Shown here: piece by piece, positions 34,958 through 43,665 of the stretch
Layout of the letters: each line of letters opens with the position of its first letter
How positions within the stretch are numbered: the stretch's first letter is position 1
Source of the DNA: [Clostridium] scindens
GTDB lineage: Bacteria; Bacillota; Clostridia; Lachnospirales; Lachnospiraceae
Direction of reading: 5' to 3'
Length of the DNA stretch: 64,000 nucleotides
Assembly (NCBI RefSeq): GCF_019597925.1
Contig: NZ_CP080442.1
Span: forward strand, 847,001-911,000
Made by a program: the position numbers and the translations under genes
The notes under the pieces: model-generated
What the model was told of the DNA's origin: nothing
What the model saw: the letters and a program-made list of their open reading frames with translations, nothing else
The model's database searches: none

Positions 34958-35827
34958 TTAGTCTAATTCATGGCTCCAGTCTTTGACATAATCCAGGAAC
35001 TTAAGGATGGCCAGAGAAGGAGGCGCGTCCTTGGAGTATGCGACGCCCAGGACGCGGGAGTAATGCTCGGTAAAGGAGCGGATGCATACATCAAAAGGCG
35101 CATTATATAATAAAAGTCTCGGGAGGATCGTGACGCCGAATCCCTTTTCCACCATTTTCAATGTGGCAAAGTCTTCATTCAGGCGATAGCGTATCCTGGG
35201 TTTGATATTGTTAAGCTCGAAGATCTTTCCGGTTTCATAATCCAGTCCGTCGGAAGACAGCACGAAGTCTTCATTATTAATATCGGACAGTGATACGGCC
35301 ACCTTTTCGGACAAAGGGTGGTCTTTGGGAGTCGCCAGCATCAGTTCGTCTTTGCCGATGGGGACAAAAGGAAGCCCCGGCACCGAGTAGCGGGATACAA
35401 AGATGCAGTCCAATTTCCCTGCGCGTATTTTTTCTCTTAGCGCGCTGAATCCGTCAACCGTCATTTCGAAGCGGATATTAGGGTAGGCCTTTGAAAAGTT
35501 TTTCAGGATATCCGGCAGCCAGTGGTAGGAGATGCTCTGTATGGTGCCAATTCGTATGTAGCCGCTGTCCAGACTGGTAAGATTTGTGGCGATCTGGGTG
35601 ATTCTATTTTCTTCCCGGCAGATAATCTTAAGCGCTTCGATAATTTCTTCCGTGTTGGGCATCAGTTCCATTCCATGCTTGGAGCGTTTGAACAGCTGCA
35701 GGCCCAGATCTTTTTCAAATCCTTTGATTGCCTGGCTGATTGCAGATTGGGTATAGCATAGTTTTTCGGCTGTTTTAGATATACTGTGAGTCTCGCAGAC
35801 GCTTAGGATGATTTCATATTTGTTCAT
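34958..35827 (-). CDS. LysR-family transcriptional regulator
   Basis: 289 residues. The N-terminal HTH is in ISKTAEKLCYTQSAISQAIKGF. The sensor domain starts YIRIGTIQSISYHW, and there is a second lobe with DCIFVSRYSVPGLPF. It is divergent from the dehydratase-TauE-OCD-tautomerase genes, with three copies of an AGTAAAAC-containing repeat between them. It is the likely activator of that cluster. Confidence 0.88.
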   Translation of the reverse strand: MNKYEIILSVCETHSISKTAEKLCYTQSAISQAIKGFEKDLGLQLFKRSKHGMELMPNTEEIIEALKIICREENRITQIATNLTSLDSGYIRIGTIQSISYHWLPDILKNFSKAYPNIRFEMTVDGFSALREKIRAGKLDCIFVSRYSVPGLPFVPIGKDELMLATPKDHPLSEKVAVSLSDINNEDFVLSSDGLDYETGKIFELNNIKPRIRYRLNEDFATLKMVEKGFGVTILPRLLLYNAPFDVCIRSFTEHYSRVLGVAYSKDAPPSLAILKFLDYVKDWSHELD

Positions 35828-35865
35828 GGCAACTCCTTTACATTAGAAAAATTAATGCCTTCGTT

Positions 35866-35944
35866 AAGTAAAACTGAATTAAAGGACCAAAATCGGGCTT
35901 TTCCTCAAAACATAAGTAAAACTGAACATTTCCTTCAGTAAAAC
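35866..35944. promoter_or_regulatory. AAGTAAAACTGAA repeats, likely LysR binding sites
   Basis: Two exact copies of AAGTAAAACTGAA (35866-35878 and 35914-35926) and a shorter CAGTAAAAC copy (35936-35944). The spacings are 48 and 22 bases, the second being about two helical turns. They lie just upstream of the promoter for the dehydratase operon. Confidence 0.55.
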
Positions 35945-35950
35945 GCTCTT

Positions 35951-35980
35951 TTGAAATTCCTTCGGATTCTATATTATAAA
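35951..35980 (+). promoter_or_regulatory. Promoter of the dehydratase operon
   Basis: TTGAAA (35951-35956) and TATAAA (35975-35980) with an 18-base spacer, about 75 bases before the dehydratase start and immediately downstream of the repeat copies. Confidence 0.5.
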
Positions 35981-36054
35981 CACAAGTGATAAATTTTTGT
36001 CAAGGTGATAAAGGGAAGAACCGGACAAATCAAGAAAAAGGAGGAAACAAAAGT

Positions 36055-37725
36055 ATGGGTACAGAATATTGGAACGGAGCAGAAGCAGCGCACAGGCGGG
36101 TTATGATGAAGGCAGCCGGGTATTCGGATGAGGATATCCGCAGGAAGCCGCACATTGGCGTGCCTAATTCATTTATGGAGGGATCACCGGGAACGGCGCA
36201 TCTTAGACGCATCTGCGATGCGGTGAAGGAAGGAATCTGGGCAGCAGGCGGCGTTCCGGTGGAATTCGGAATTCCGGCGACCTGCGGAAACGTGGCCAAT
36301 GGAAGCGATGAGATGAAATATGAGCAGGTTGGAAGAGACATTGTGGCGATGTCTGTGGAATTCGTCTCCCGCGTGCATCATTTCGACGGGCTGGCTATGA
36401 TCGCATCCTGCGACCTTATTATTGCCGGGTGCTACATGGCGGCAATGCGGCTGGATATTCCATCCATGGTCGTAACAGGAGGCTCCATGACGGCAGGCCA
36501 GCACTGTGGCAAGACGGTGGTAGAGGCAGACCTGGACGCCGCACGCTTTACAGGCGCGGACGAAAAGGAACTCTTTGAATTAGAAGAATCCGTATGCCCT
36601 TCTTACGGTGCTTGTCCTTCCATGGGGACGGCCAATACGATGCAGATGCTGGGAGAGGTGATGAACCTGGTGCTTCCTGGGACGGCGACGACTCCGGCCA
36701 GCGATAACGCAAAGATCCGCCTGGCAAGGAGCGCGGGCAAGTATATCGTAGAAATGGTTAGGACCAATAGAAAGCCTTCCGAATTGATTACAAAGGAAGT
36801 ACTCTTGAATGCGATTATGTTTGATATGGCAGTTGCAGGATCGACCAACGCAGTGCTGCATCTTCTGGCATATGCTTATGAATTGGGAATCAAGCTGACA
36901 TATGAAGATTTTGATAAATATGCAGAAGAAATAAAATGCATCAACGCCGTTATTCCAAGCGGGCCTTACACCGTGGTAGACTTCCACTACGCAGGCGGCG
37001 TTATGAATGTAATGAAGCAGCTGGAAGGCAAGCTATTTACGGATGCCCCAAGCATCTATGGTACCACTTGGGGAGAAATGCTCTCCAAGATAGAGGCGAA
37101 AGAGAATAAGGTTATTCACTCTCTTGAAAATCCAGTGTCTACCCTTCCGGGCCTGAAGATCATGCGGGGCAATATTACTCCGAATGGGGCAATCGTGCGC
37201 CCGACAGCCGTATACGAGGAAGTAAAATATATCAAAGGAAAAGCCAAGGTATTTGAAGGAGATTATCCGGCCTTCGAGGCCATTCAGAACGGGGAGATCG
37301 TTCCTGGCGATATTATTGTCATCCGCTACGAAGGATGCAAGGGAGCGCCGGGCATGAAGGAATTGATGCTCAGCATCGACGCCCTCATCGGCAAAGGGCT
37401 TGACAAGAGCGTTGGCCTTGTGACGGACGCAAGATTCTCAGGATTCAATTATGGAGCCATTATCGGCCATGTATCGCCCGAGGCATATGACGGCGGCGTG
37501 ATCGCGCTGGTAGAAAATGGAGATGAGATTGAGATCGACATTCCAAAAGGAACGGTTGACCTTCTGGTATCCGATGAGGAACTGGCGGAAAGAAGAAAGA
37601 ACTGGGTATGCCCTCCGTTAAAGCAGCAGAAGGGATGTCTCAACATCTATGCCCAGATGTGCCGTCCGGCAGAAGAAGGCGGAGCAATGCAGCCGTGGCC
37701 GCTGGATGCCAAGTATTACGTGTAA
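36055..37725 (+). CDS. IlvD/Edd-family dehydratase
   Basis: 556 residues from ATG 36055 (AAAAAGGAGGAAACAAAAGT upstream). The family dehydrates dihydroxy acids or aldonates to 2-oxo acids through an enol, using an Fe-S cluster. Cysteines expected to hold the cluster are in IPATCGNVANGSDEM, the ASCDLIIAGC stretch and SYGACPSMGTANTM. C-terminal landmarks are VIRYEGCKGAPGMKEL and TDARFSGFNYG. It is diverged from true IlvD (for example PATCGNVANGS in place of the usual VCDGIAMGH), so a branched-chain role is doubtful. A sugar acid or hydroxy acid substrate is more likely, given its TauE/SafE, OCD and tautomerase neighbours. Confidence 0.82.
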   Translation: MGTEYWNGAEAAHRRVMMKAAGYSDEDIRRKPHIGVPNSFMEGSPGTAHLRRICDAVKEGIWAAGGVPVEFGIPATCGNVANGSDEMKYEQVGRDIVAMSVEFVSRVHHFDGLAMIASCDLIIAGCYMAAMRLDIPSMVVTGGSMTAGQHCGKTVVEADLDAARFTGADEKELFELEESVCPSYGACPSMGTANTMQMLGEVMNLVLPGTATTPASDNAKIRLARSAGKYIVEMVRTNRKPSELITKEVLLNAIMFDMAVAGSTNAVLHLLAYAYELGIKLTYEDFDKYAEEIKCINAVIPSGPYTVVDFHYAGGVMNVMKQLEGKLFTDAPSIYGTTWGEMLSKIEAKENKVIHSLENPVSTLPGLKIMRGNITPNGAIVRPTAVYEEVKYIKGKAKVFEGDYPAFEAIQNGEIVPGDIIVIRYEGCKGAPGMKELMLSIDALIGKGLDKSVGLVTDARFSGFNYGAIIGHVSPEAYDGGVIALVENGDEIEIDIPKGTVDLLVSDEELAERRKNWVCPPLKQQKGCLNIYAQMCRPAEEGGAMQPWPLDAKYYV

Positions 37726-37746
37726 TCGGAGAGAGGAGGATATGAC

Positions 37747-38610
37747 ATGGTACTATTTTTCAGGGTTGTTACAATTACTATTTTAATTGCATATGCAATC
37801 TATATGTATCGCGATATCATTAAGCACAAAGAAAAAGACTCCTTTTTTCATATGATACTGTACGGAATTATGGGATTTGTCCTGAATCTTCTGGATACAC
37901 TTGGCGTTGGAAGCAATGCAACACAAATGGCATTTTTCAAACTGACCAAGCTTAGCCCGGACGATCACCTTCCCGCGAATGGAAATGTTATATTTGCAAT
38001 TCCAGTCGGAGTAGAATTCCTGCTATTCCTTGATATTGTAGAGGTAGATACAGTCACATTAATAACCATGCTGGTTTCATCCGTGCTGGGCGCGATTGTA
38101 GGGGCGAGGATTGTCAGCAGGCTGCCGGTGAATACCTTGAGAAAGATCCTGGCTGTCATACTGCCTTGCGTAGCGGTGATTCTGATCTGCAAGTTAAACG
38201 GATTCGGTCCTTTTGGCATGATGGGGGAAGAAATAGGACTTACGGGAGGCAAGCTCGTTATAGGCATTGTAGTCAATTTTGTATTAGGAGCATTGATGAC
38301 CTGCGGAGTAGGGCTATATGCACCATGCATGGCGCTATGCGCGCTCCTTGGAATGAACATTTCCGTTGCATTTCCGATTATGATGGGCTCCTGCGCGTTT
38401 CTGATGCCGCCCGCCAGCGTGGAATTTGTTAAAAGCGGGAAATATAACAGGCCTGCAGCGGCAATTGCGACGATCACGGGAATCTTTGGAGTATTAGCGG
38501 CGTACTATATCGTAAAATCCATGCCAATAACGCTTCTTACATGGATTGTCGCGGCTGTGCTGATTTATATGTCCATTTCATTTGTATTGACTTTGAAAAA
38601 AGAGAAGTAA
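37747..38610 (+). CDS. TauE/SafE-family permease
   Basis: 287-residue membrane protein with about eight TM segments in two halves. The GVGSNATQMAFFKLTKLSP segment and the matching second-half CGVGLYAPCMALCALLG show the family duplication. Such permeases move sulfite, sulfonates or organic anions. It lies 21 bases after the dehydratase gene with a GGAGAGAGGAGG site, so it probably carries the substrate or product of that enzyme. Confidence 0.82.
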   Translation: MVLFFRVVTITILIAYAIYMYRDIIKHKEKDSFFHMILYGIMGFVLNLLDTLGVGSNATQMAFFKLTKLSPDDHLPANGNVIFAIPVGVEFLLFLDIVEVDTVTLITMLVSSVLGAIVGARIVSRLPVNTLRKILAVILPCVAVILICKLNGFGPFGMMGEEIGLTGGKLVIGIVVNFVLGALMTCGVGLYAPCMALCALLGMNISVAFPIMMGSCAFLMPPASVEFVKSGKYNRPAAAIATITGIFGVLAAYYIVKSMPITLLTWIVAAVLIYMSISFVLTLKKEK

Positions 38611-38624
38611 TGATCAAGAACAAG

Positions 38625-38653
38625 TTGAATCGTACATATAAGTAAGGTATTAT
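38625..38653 (+). promoter_or_regulatory. Possible internal promoter
   Basis: TTGAAT (38625-38630), 17-base spacer, TATTAT (38648-38653), 35 bases before the OCD-family gene. It would allow separate expression of the last two genes of the cluster. Confidence 0.45.
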
Positions 38654-38687
38654 AAAATATAAGGATATTAAAGAGGAGGATAATGGT

Positions 38688-39674
38688 ATGTTACTATTGT
38701 CAAGAGAGGACATTAAAAAAGTATTTACAATCAAAGATGCCATTGAGGCAGACAAAAAAGCATTTCAACTGGTAGTAGAAGGAAAATGCGACGCGCCGCT
38801 TCGGACGAACATCCAGGCGCCAAAGCATGACGGATGCTTCCTGTTCATGCCTGCATACGTAGAGGACATGGAGACCGCATCCTTAAAGATCATCAACATT
38901 TTCCCGCACAATATCGATAACGGGATTCCGTCATCTCCTGCACAGGTACTGCTGATTGACGGAAAGACAGGAATCGTGATAGCGGTTCTGGACGGTACCT
39001 ATGTTACCCAGCTTCGTACAGGGGCAGCATCGGGGGCTGCCTTTGACGTGCTGGCGAAGAAGGACTGCAGGATTGGAGCATTGATCGGAACTGGCGGACA
39101 GGCAGCAACCCAGCTTGAGGCAATGATCGCTGCAAGAAAACTGGAAGAAGTCAGAGTATACGATCTCAACTTTGAAAGGACAAAAGATTTTGCAGCCCGC
39201 ATGCAGGAAGAATTAAAGGATTACGGAACCAGGATTGTCGCAGTAGAAACTTCTGACGCGGCCATTGACGATGCAGACCTTCTGATTACGGTTACGCCGT
39301 CATCCAAGCCTGTATTCGATGGAACCAAGATTAAGAAAGGCGCTACCATCAGCTGCGTGGGGGCTTACCAGCATCACATGCAGGAGATGGACCCAGCCAT
39401 CCTTCCAAGAGCATCCAAGATCTACTTTGATTCCGAGGACGCAGTATTGTCCGAGTCAGGAGACATCCTGATCCCACTGGAAGAAGGAATCATTACAAAA
39501 GATGATTTTACAGGAGACCTGGGCAATGTCATCAAGGGCGAGCTGGTAGGACGCGAGAATGACGACGAGATCATCGTATTCGAGACCGTAGGCGTAGCCA
39601 CGCAGGACCTTGTGGCAGCAAGAGAAATCTACGACAAGGCAGTCAAGGCCGGAGTCGGCACAGAGTGGAACTAG
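38688..39674 (+). CDS. Ornithine cyclodeaminase / mu-crystallin family dehydrogenase
   Basis: 328 residues. The NAD(P)-binding fold is ALIGTGGQAATQLEAM at about residue 125. RTGAASGAAFDVLA precedes it, as in the family. A conserved acidic pair follows in YFDSEDAVLSESGD. Members include ornithine cyclodeaminase, archaeal alanine dehydrogenase and pyrroline-2-carboxylate or ketimine reductases; all act on an imine or amino acid with NAD(P)H. With a dehydratase that makes a 2-oxo acid upstream, reductive amination or imine reduction is a fair guess. Start follows AAAGAGGAGGATAATGGT. Confidence 0.85.
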   Translation: MLLLSREDIKKVFTIKDAIEADKKAFQLVVEGKCDAPLRTNIQAPKHDGCFLFMPAYVEDMETASLKIINIFPHNIDNGIPSSPAQVLLIDGKTGIVIAVLDGTYVTQLRTGAASGAAFDVLAKKDCRIGALIGTGGQAATQLEAMIAARKLEEVRVYDLNFERTKDFAARMQEELKDYGTRIVAVETSDAAIDDADLLITVTPSSKPVFDGTKIKKGATISCVGAYQHHMQEMDPAILPRASKIYFDSEDAVLSESGDILIPLEEGIITKDDFTGDLGNVIKGELVGRENDDEIIVFETVGVATQDLVAAREIYDKAVKAGVGTEWN

Positions 39675-39714
39675 AAGTTCATTAAAACTATATTTATAAT
39701 AGGAGGAAGCCATT

Positions 39715-39927
39715 ATGCCACATATTTCAATTAAAATGTATCCGGGAAGAACGGAAGAAGTAAAGAAGGATCTCGCAGAAAAGACAAAAGATTTTATCTG
39801 CCAGGAAATGAATATGGAAGAAAAGTACATATCCGTCTCTGTGGAAGAGATTGAAAAAGATAAATGGAATGAAGAAGTTGTAGATAAAATCAATCCAGAC
39901 GATCTGTATGTAAAAGCCAACTTCTAA
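39715..39927 (+). CDS. 4-oxalocrotonate tautomerase family protein
   Basis: 70 residues, beginning MPHISIKMYPGRTEEVK; removal of Met gives the catalytic N-terminal Pro1. Basic residues in PGRTEEVKKDLAEKTKDF and the SVEEIEKDKW segment match the family. It speeds enol-keto exchange. It is placed after the OCD-family gene with an AGGAGG site. The stop codon TAA falls inside the left end of the inverted-repeat element that begins here, so the last residues may have been altered when the element arrived. Slightly longer than the usual 62 residues. Confidence 0.85.
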   Translation: MPHISIKMYPGRTEEVKKDLAEKTKDFICQEMNMEEKYISVSVEEIEKDKWNEEVVDKINPDDLYVKANF

Positions 39928-40271
39928 CACGTAACATTTTTCACTTTGACACGTAACAAAATGCAAAAATGTTACGTGTCAAACCTACACAACTGGTGTG
40001 CCAAACTGGCAAAAGCCATGTGTAAAATTGAAAAACTGGTGTGCAGAATTAAAAATCACCTTAATAAAAGACAACTTATCAGGTAAAATATATACTAAAG
40101 GCCTTGATAAGTTGTTTTTTTGCTGCATTAGGTTCCTATGCCTCATTTTGAGACGGGATTTTTTCATTTTGACGCGGGGGTTTTGTTAGTTCAACGCACC
40201 AGTTGTGTAGGGATAGCACGTAACAAAATGCAAAAGTGTTACGTGTCAAAGTGAAAAATGTTACGTGTCAG
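39924..40271. repeat. Inverted-repeat element (MITE-like or invertible segment)
   Basis: Two arms of 72 bases in opposite orientation, at 39927-39998 and 40197-40268. The outer 32 bases of each arm are identical as reverse complements (39927-39958 and 40237-40268), as are the inner 15 (CCTACACAACTGGTG). The 25 bases between them differ more; I count 59 of 72 matches. The motif ACACGTAAC or its complement occurs several times in the arms, like transposase or invertase sites. The centre (about 200 bases) has no gene but holds a terminator. No target duplication is obvious. Outside the arms it is flanked by the tautomerase gene and the symporter promoter. Confidence 0.75.
40071..40121 (+). terminator. 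Terminator inside the inverted-repeat element
   Basis: ACAACTTATCA and TGATAAGTTGT pair over 11 bases, followed by a run of T residues. In this orientation it ends transcripts from the tautomerase operon before the symporter gene. Confidence 0.75.
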
Positions 40272-40323
40272 GTTAAAAAAATAACACTTCGCGCAGTCAA
40301 ACCAACGTTTTGAACAAAAACCA

Positions 40324-40354
40324 TTGAAACATTGTTAAAAAAGTATAAAATATA
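40324..40354 (+). promoter_or_regulatory. Promoter of the symporter gene
   Basis: TTGAAA at about 40324 and TAAAAT about 16 bases further on, roughly 70 bases before the start codon and just outside the right end of the inverted-repeat element. Confidence 0.45.
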
Positions 40355-40419
40355 GACAAACATTTGAAATGGCCATTTCAAAACCGGAACGAAAATCTAA
40401 AATGGAAAAGGTGAAGAGA

Positions 40420-41667
40420 ATGGAGAAGAAGAAGGGACTGTCAATATCGCTTACGACCCAGATTCTGATAGCGACAGTTGGCGGAATTATATTTGGCTCG
40501 ATTGTAGGGCCATGGGCTGCAAATTTAAAATTTATTGGGGATATTTTTATCCGACTGATTCAGATGTCCGTAGTGCTTCTGGTAATGTCTGCGGTAGCGG
40601 CAGCAGTAGGAAGCGGAGACAGCCAGGATGTTGGAAAGATGGGATTCCATACGTTTAAATGGATCATATTTTTTACCGTAATATCAGCCGGACTGGGCGT
40701 TTTACTGGCCATGCTGATACAGCCAGGCGTAGGCATTGAGATAGCAAGCGCCGAAGAAGTGGCAAATGCAACGGTTGAGTCAACCTCGCTCCAGGAGACA
40801 ATACTTGGATTCGTGCCGACGAATATCATCGGCTCTATGGCTGACAGCGCTATGGTGCCATGCATCGTCTTCGCGTTATTCTTCGGAATCGCGATGGGCG
40901 CATATACCAGACAGAGCGGCAACCGCAATATGGTGGAATGGGTTACCGGACTCAATACGATCATTACCAACATCATTAAGACGGTCATGCACATCGCACC
41001 AATCGGAATCTTCTGCCTGCTTGCAAATGTTGCAGGCTCGACAGGACTGAAAGTAATCATTCCGATGATGAAATTCCTGGGCGTGCTTCTGATTGGAGAT
41101 TTGATACAGTTCTTGATCTATGGTCCGCTCACAGCAGCGCTTTGCAAGGTCAATCCGGCCAAGATGCCGAAGAAGTTTGCCAAGATGTCTATGATGGCCG
41201 TAACGACTACTTCAGGAGCAATCTGCCTTCCTACAAAGATGGAAGATGCAGTGACGAAGTTCGGTATCAGCCGCAAGGTAGCAGATTTTACTGGACCGAT
41301 TACTATGTCCATGAATAGTTGCGGCGCAGCGCAGTGCTACGTAGTTGCGATCTTCTTTATGGCCCAGTCTACCGGCATCAACATGACGGTATATCAGATG
41401 GGAATGGCAATCCTGCTGTCCTGCCTGATGTGCATGGGAACCATTGCAGTACCGGGAGGCTCCGTAATCGTATATACATTCCTTGCTTCATCTTTGGGAC
41501 TTCCACTGGAAAGCATTGCTGTCCTGATTGGAATCGACTGGTTCGCCGGCATGTTCCGTACGCTGATGAATGTGGATGTAGACGTTATGGTCGGCATGCT
41601 TGTGGCGAATAAGCTGGGAGAACTGGACCGGGATGTATACAACGACAAGAAGGCAGTTACATACTAG
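40420..41667 (+). CDS. Dicarboxylate/amino acid:cation symporter (DAACS)
   Basis: 415 residues from ATG 40420, which follows AAAGGTGAAGAGA; in-frame ATGs at 40402 and 40369 have poorer sites. It belongs to the GltP/DctA/SstT family. Hairpin loop 1 carries a Ser/Thr-rich stretch (MMAVTTTSGAICLPTKMEDA) and the TM7 region has ITMSMNSCGAAQCYV, close to the NMDGT region of relatives. Later AVPGGSVIVYTFLASSLGLP is hairpin 2. It imports an acidic or small neutral amino acid, or a dicarboxylate, with Na+ or H+. Confidence 0.87.
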   Translation: MEKKKGLSISLTTQILIATVGGIIFGSIVGPWAANLKFIGDIFIRLIQMSVVLLVMSAVAAAVGSGDSQDVGKMGFHTFKWIIFFTVISAGLGVLLAMLIQPGVGIEIASAEEVANATVESTSLQETILGFVPTNIIGSMADSAMVPCIVFALFFGIAMGAYTRQSGNRNMVEWVTGLNTIITNIIKTVMHIAPIGIFCLLANVAGSTGLKVIIPMMKFLGVLLIGDLIQFLIYGPLTAALCKVNPAKMPKKFAKMSMMAVTTTSGAICLPTKMEDAVTKFGISRKVADFTGPITMSMNSCGAAQCYVVAIFFMAQSTGINMTVYQMGMAILLSCLMCMGTIAVPGGSVIVYTFLASSLGLPLESIAVLIGIDWFAGMFRTLMNVDVDVMVGMLVANKLGELDRDVYNDKKAVTY

Positions 41668-41744
41668 GCATAAGCATAGTTCAATAAGTAAATGAGATTA
41701 CACATGACATTTCCCAACTATTAATCATACATTATTTTCAAGGA

Positions 41745-41778
41745 CCCCTGGCATATTTTAAATATGCCGGGGGCTTTT
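41745..41778 (+). terminator. Terminator after the symporter
   Basis: CCCCTGGCATATTT and AAATATGCCGGGGG arms followed by CTTTT. The stem has one mismatched position. Confidence 0.85.
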
Positions 41779-41871
41779 GAGGCTATATTTGGAAACCATT
41801 TGAATCCTGTAATGGATTGCAATGGGATAAGCGACGCTACGTATTCGCAGGAGGCGCAAGAGAAGAGGTGC

Positions 41872-41920
41872 AAGCGGGCCTATGCCCGTTCTTGTAACCT
41901 TCCCCAGGCTGTGATAAGAT
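41872..41920 (+). promoter_or_regulatory. lytS promoter with an upstream inverted repeat
   Basis: TTGTAA (41892-41897), 17-base spacer, TAAGAT (41915-41920). An inverted repeat with arms CAAGCGGGC and GCCCGTTCTTG overlaps the -35 box, so it could be a regulator site. The remainder of the 41668-41949 gap shows nothing further. Confidence 0.5.
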
Positions 41921-41949
41921 AAGGATACGAGAGAAAAAGGAGAAGGGAT

Positions 41950-43665
41950 ATGCAGACGAATCAGCTGGTATTTGAGTTAATTATGAACATTGGGCTTATG
42001 GTACTCGTGGCAAGCCTGCTGTCGAAGCTGCAGCTGGTCCAGGATATCATCCTGCAGGAGAAGAGGAATTGGAAGAGCCAGGCGCTTCTGTCGGTGATGT
42101 TTGGGGCCATCATTATTCTGTCTACGTATACCGGAATCGATATCGGCTCTTACAGCCTGAATACCCGGGTGATCGGCGCTATGGCGGCGGGCCTTCTGGG
42201 CGGGCCGCTGGTAGGCCTGTATGCCTCCATGATAGGAGCGGTCTATGTCTACCTCTTTTCCGCTCCCCAGGCATTTGCCATGGCATCCGCTTTCTCCACA
42301 GTGCTGTTCGGCCTTCTGGGCGGAGGCTTCTATCCATATTTCCAGAGAGGGAAATGGAAGTACAAGGATCTGTTTTTGCTGGCTTGCTTTGCGGAAGTCT
42401 GCGATATGGTATCCCTTCTTCGCTTTACGGTTCCGGTACAGATGGCGCTCAAGACCATATTGGAGATCTCAGGGCCGATGATTCTTCTGAATGCCGGCGG
42501 AATCCTGATCTTTATCTCCAGCTTCAACAATATTTTCATCAGGCAGGATTTGGAAAGCAGCCGCCAGCTGCAGCGGGCGTCAGATTTGTCGAAACGGTGT
42601 CTGCCCCTGCTGGTGGAGGGACTGCACAAAGGGGAAAATATGGAGGAACTGGCTTCTGTCCTGCTGGAAGGGACGGACTGGGCAGGGGTAATGGTGACAG
42701 ACGCCACATCCATTCTGGAGTGGAAGGCCAAGGAGGTGGATTACCAGCCCGAAGATGATGCCATTCCGCCGGTGGGCAAGGAAGCCCTTAAGACGGGACA
42801 GGTGGCTGCCGTATATCAGGCATCCAGGGATAGTTCCGACTATGAATGGCTGAAGAATTATTCCATGATAGCGGCGCCGTTTATCATAAAAGAGCAGCCC
42901 ATCGGCTGCCTGATCGTGTGGGTCAAGAAGAAGTGGGTGCTGCGCCAAAGCGAGATGGAACTGCTGCAGCATCTGGTAACCATTGCATCTTTCCAGATTG
43001 CCATGGCGGAGCTGGAGCACCAGAAGACGATGCGCCAGAAGGCAGAATTCAAAGCGCTGCAGTTCCAGGTGAATCCGCATTTCCTGTTCAATGCGCTGAA
43101 TACCATATCCTGCGTATGCAGGGAGAACCCGGAGAGGGCAAGAGAGCTGCTGGTCACGCTGGCCAGCTATTTCCGCTATAATCTGGATTATGAAGCATAC
43201 ATGGTTCCCATGGAAGAGGAACTGGATCATGTAAGGGACTATCTGGAACTGGAAAAGGCAAGATTCGAGGACAAGCTTCTGGTGACCTATGACCTTCCGG
43301 AATGTATGGACATACAGATTCCGACCCTTATACTGCAGCCCATCGTGGAAAATGCGGTGCGCCATGGAATCGACCGGAAGGGAAAACGCATCGTACATAT
43401 AAGGATAGAAGAAGCAGAAGACGCGTTTATCGTGCAGGTCTGCGACCAGGGGCAGGGCTTTAAGCCGGAGGTTCTGGAGAAATTAGAAAATGGAGAGCCT
43501 ATCGGCAAGAGTATTGGATTAAGCAACGTGCACAAGCGGATGAAGAGTACCTATGGCGAGGATGGAGGACTGAAGATTGAAAGTTCGCCGGAAGGCTCCT
43601 GCGTGGAACTTCAGTTCCGGAAGGAAAGAGTGAAGGAGAATATTTATGAGGATCGCGGTAATTGA
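41950..43665 (+). CDS. lytS: LytS-type sensor histidine kinase
   Basis: 571 residues. The 5TM-LytS sensor fills residues 1-200, with the family NTRVIGAMAAGLLGGPLVGL loop. A GAF-like domain lies at about 225-350. The histidine kinase region has FQVNPHFLFNALNTIS with His377 as phospho-acceptor, and the ATPase has LILQPIVENAVRHG and a GKSIGLSNV glycine box. LytS proteins sense membrane potential or, in several gut and soil Firmicutes, extracellular pyruvate. Its gene overlaps the regulator gene by 20 bases. Confidence 0.9.
   Translation: MQTNQLVFELIMNIGLMVLVASLLSKLQLVQDIILQEKRNWKSQALLSVMFGAIIILSTYTGIDIGSYSLNTRVIGAMAAGLLGGPLVGLYASMIGAVYVYLFSAPQAFAMASAFSTVLFGLLGGGFYPYFQRGKWKYKDLFLLACFAEVCDMVSLLRFTVPVQMALKTILEISGPMILLNAGGILIFISSFNNIFIRQDLESSRQLQRASDLSKRCLPLLVEGLHKGENMEELASVLLEGTDWAGVMVTDATSILEWKAKEVDYQPEDDAIPPVGKEALKTGQVAAVYQASRDSSDYEWLKNYSMIAAPFIIKEQPIGCLIVWVKKKWVLRQSEMELLQHLVTIASFQIAMAELEHQKTMRQKAEFKALQFQVNPHFLFNALNTISCVCRENPERARELLVTLASYFRYNLDYEAYMVPMEEELDHVRDYLELEKARFEDKLLVTYDLPECMDIQIPTLILQPIVENAVRHGIDRKGKRIVHIRIEEAEDAFIVQVCDQGQGFKPEVLEKLENGEPIGKSIGLSNVHKRMKSTYGEDGGLKIESSPEGSCVELQFRKERVKENIYEDRGN

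Noticed and set aside
40141..40368. Search for CRISPR repeats in the repeat-rich 40-kb gap
   Set aside because: The repeats are inverted and few, not regularly spaced direct repeats, and no cas gene is near.
42580..43398. A 272-codon minus-strand open frame opposite lytS
   Set aside because: It is antisense to clear kinase motifs (NPHFLFN and the GHKL domain) and has no recognisable domain.
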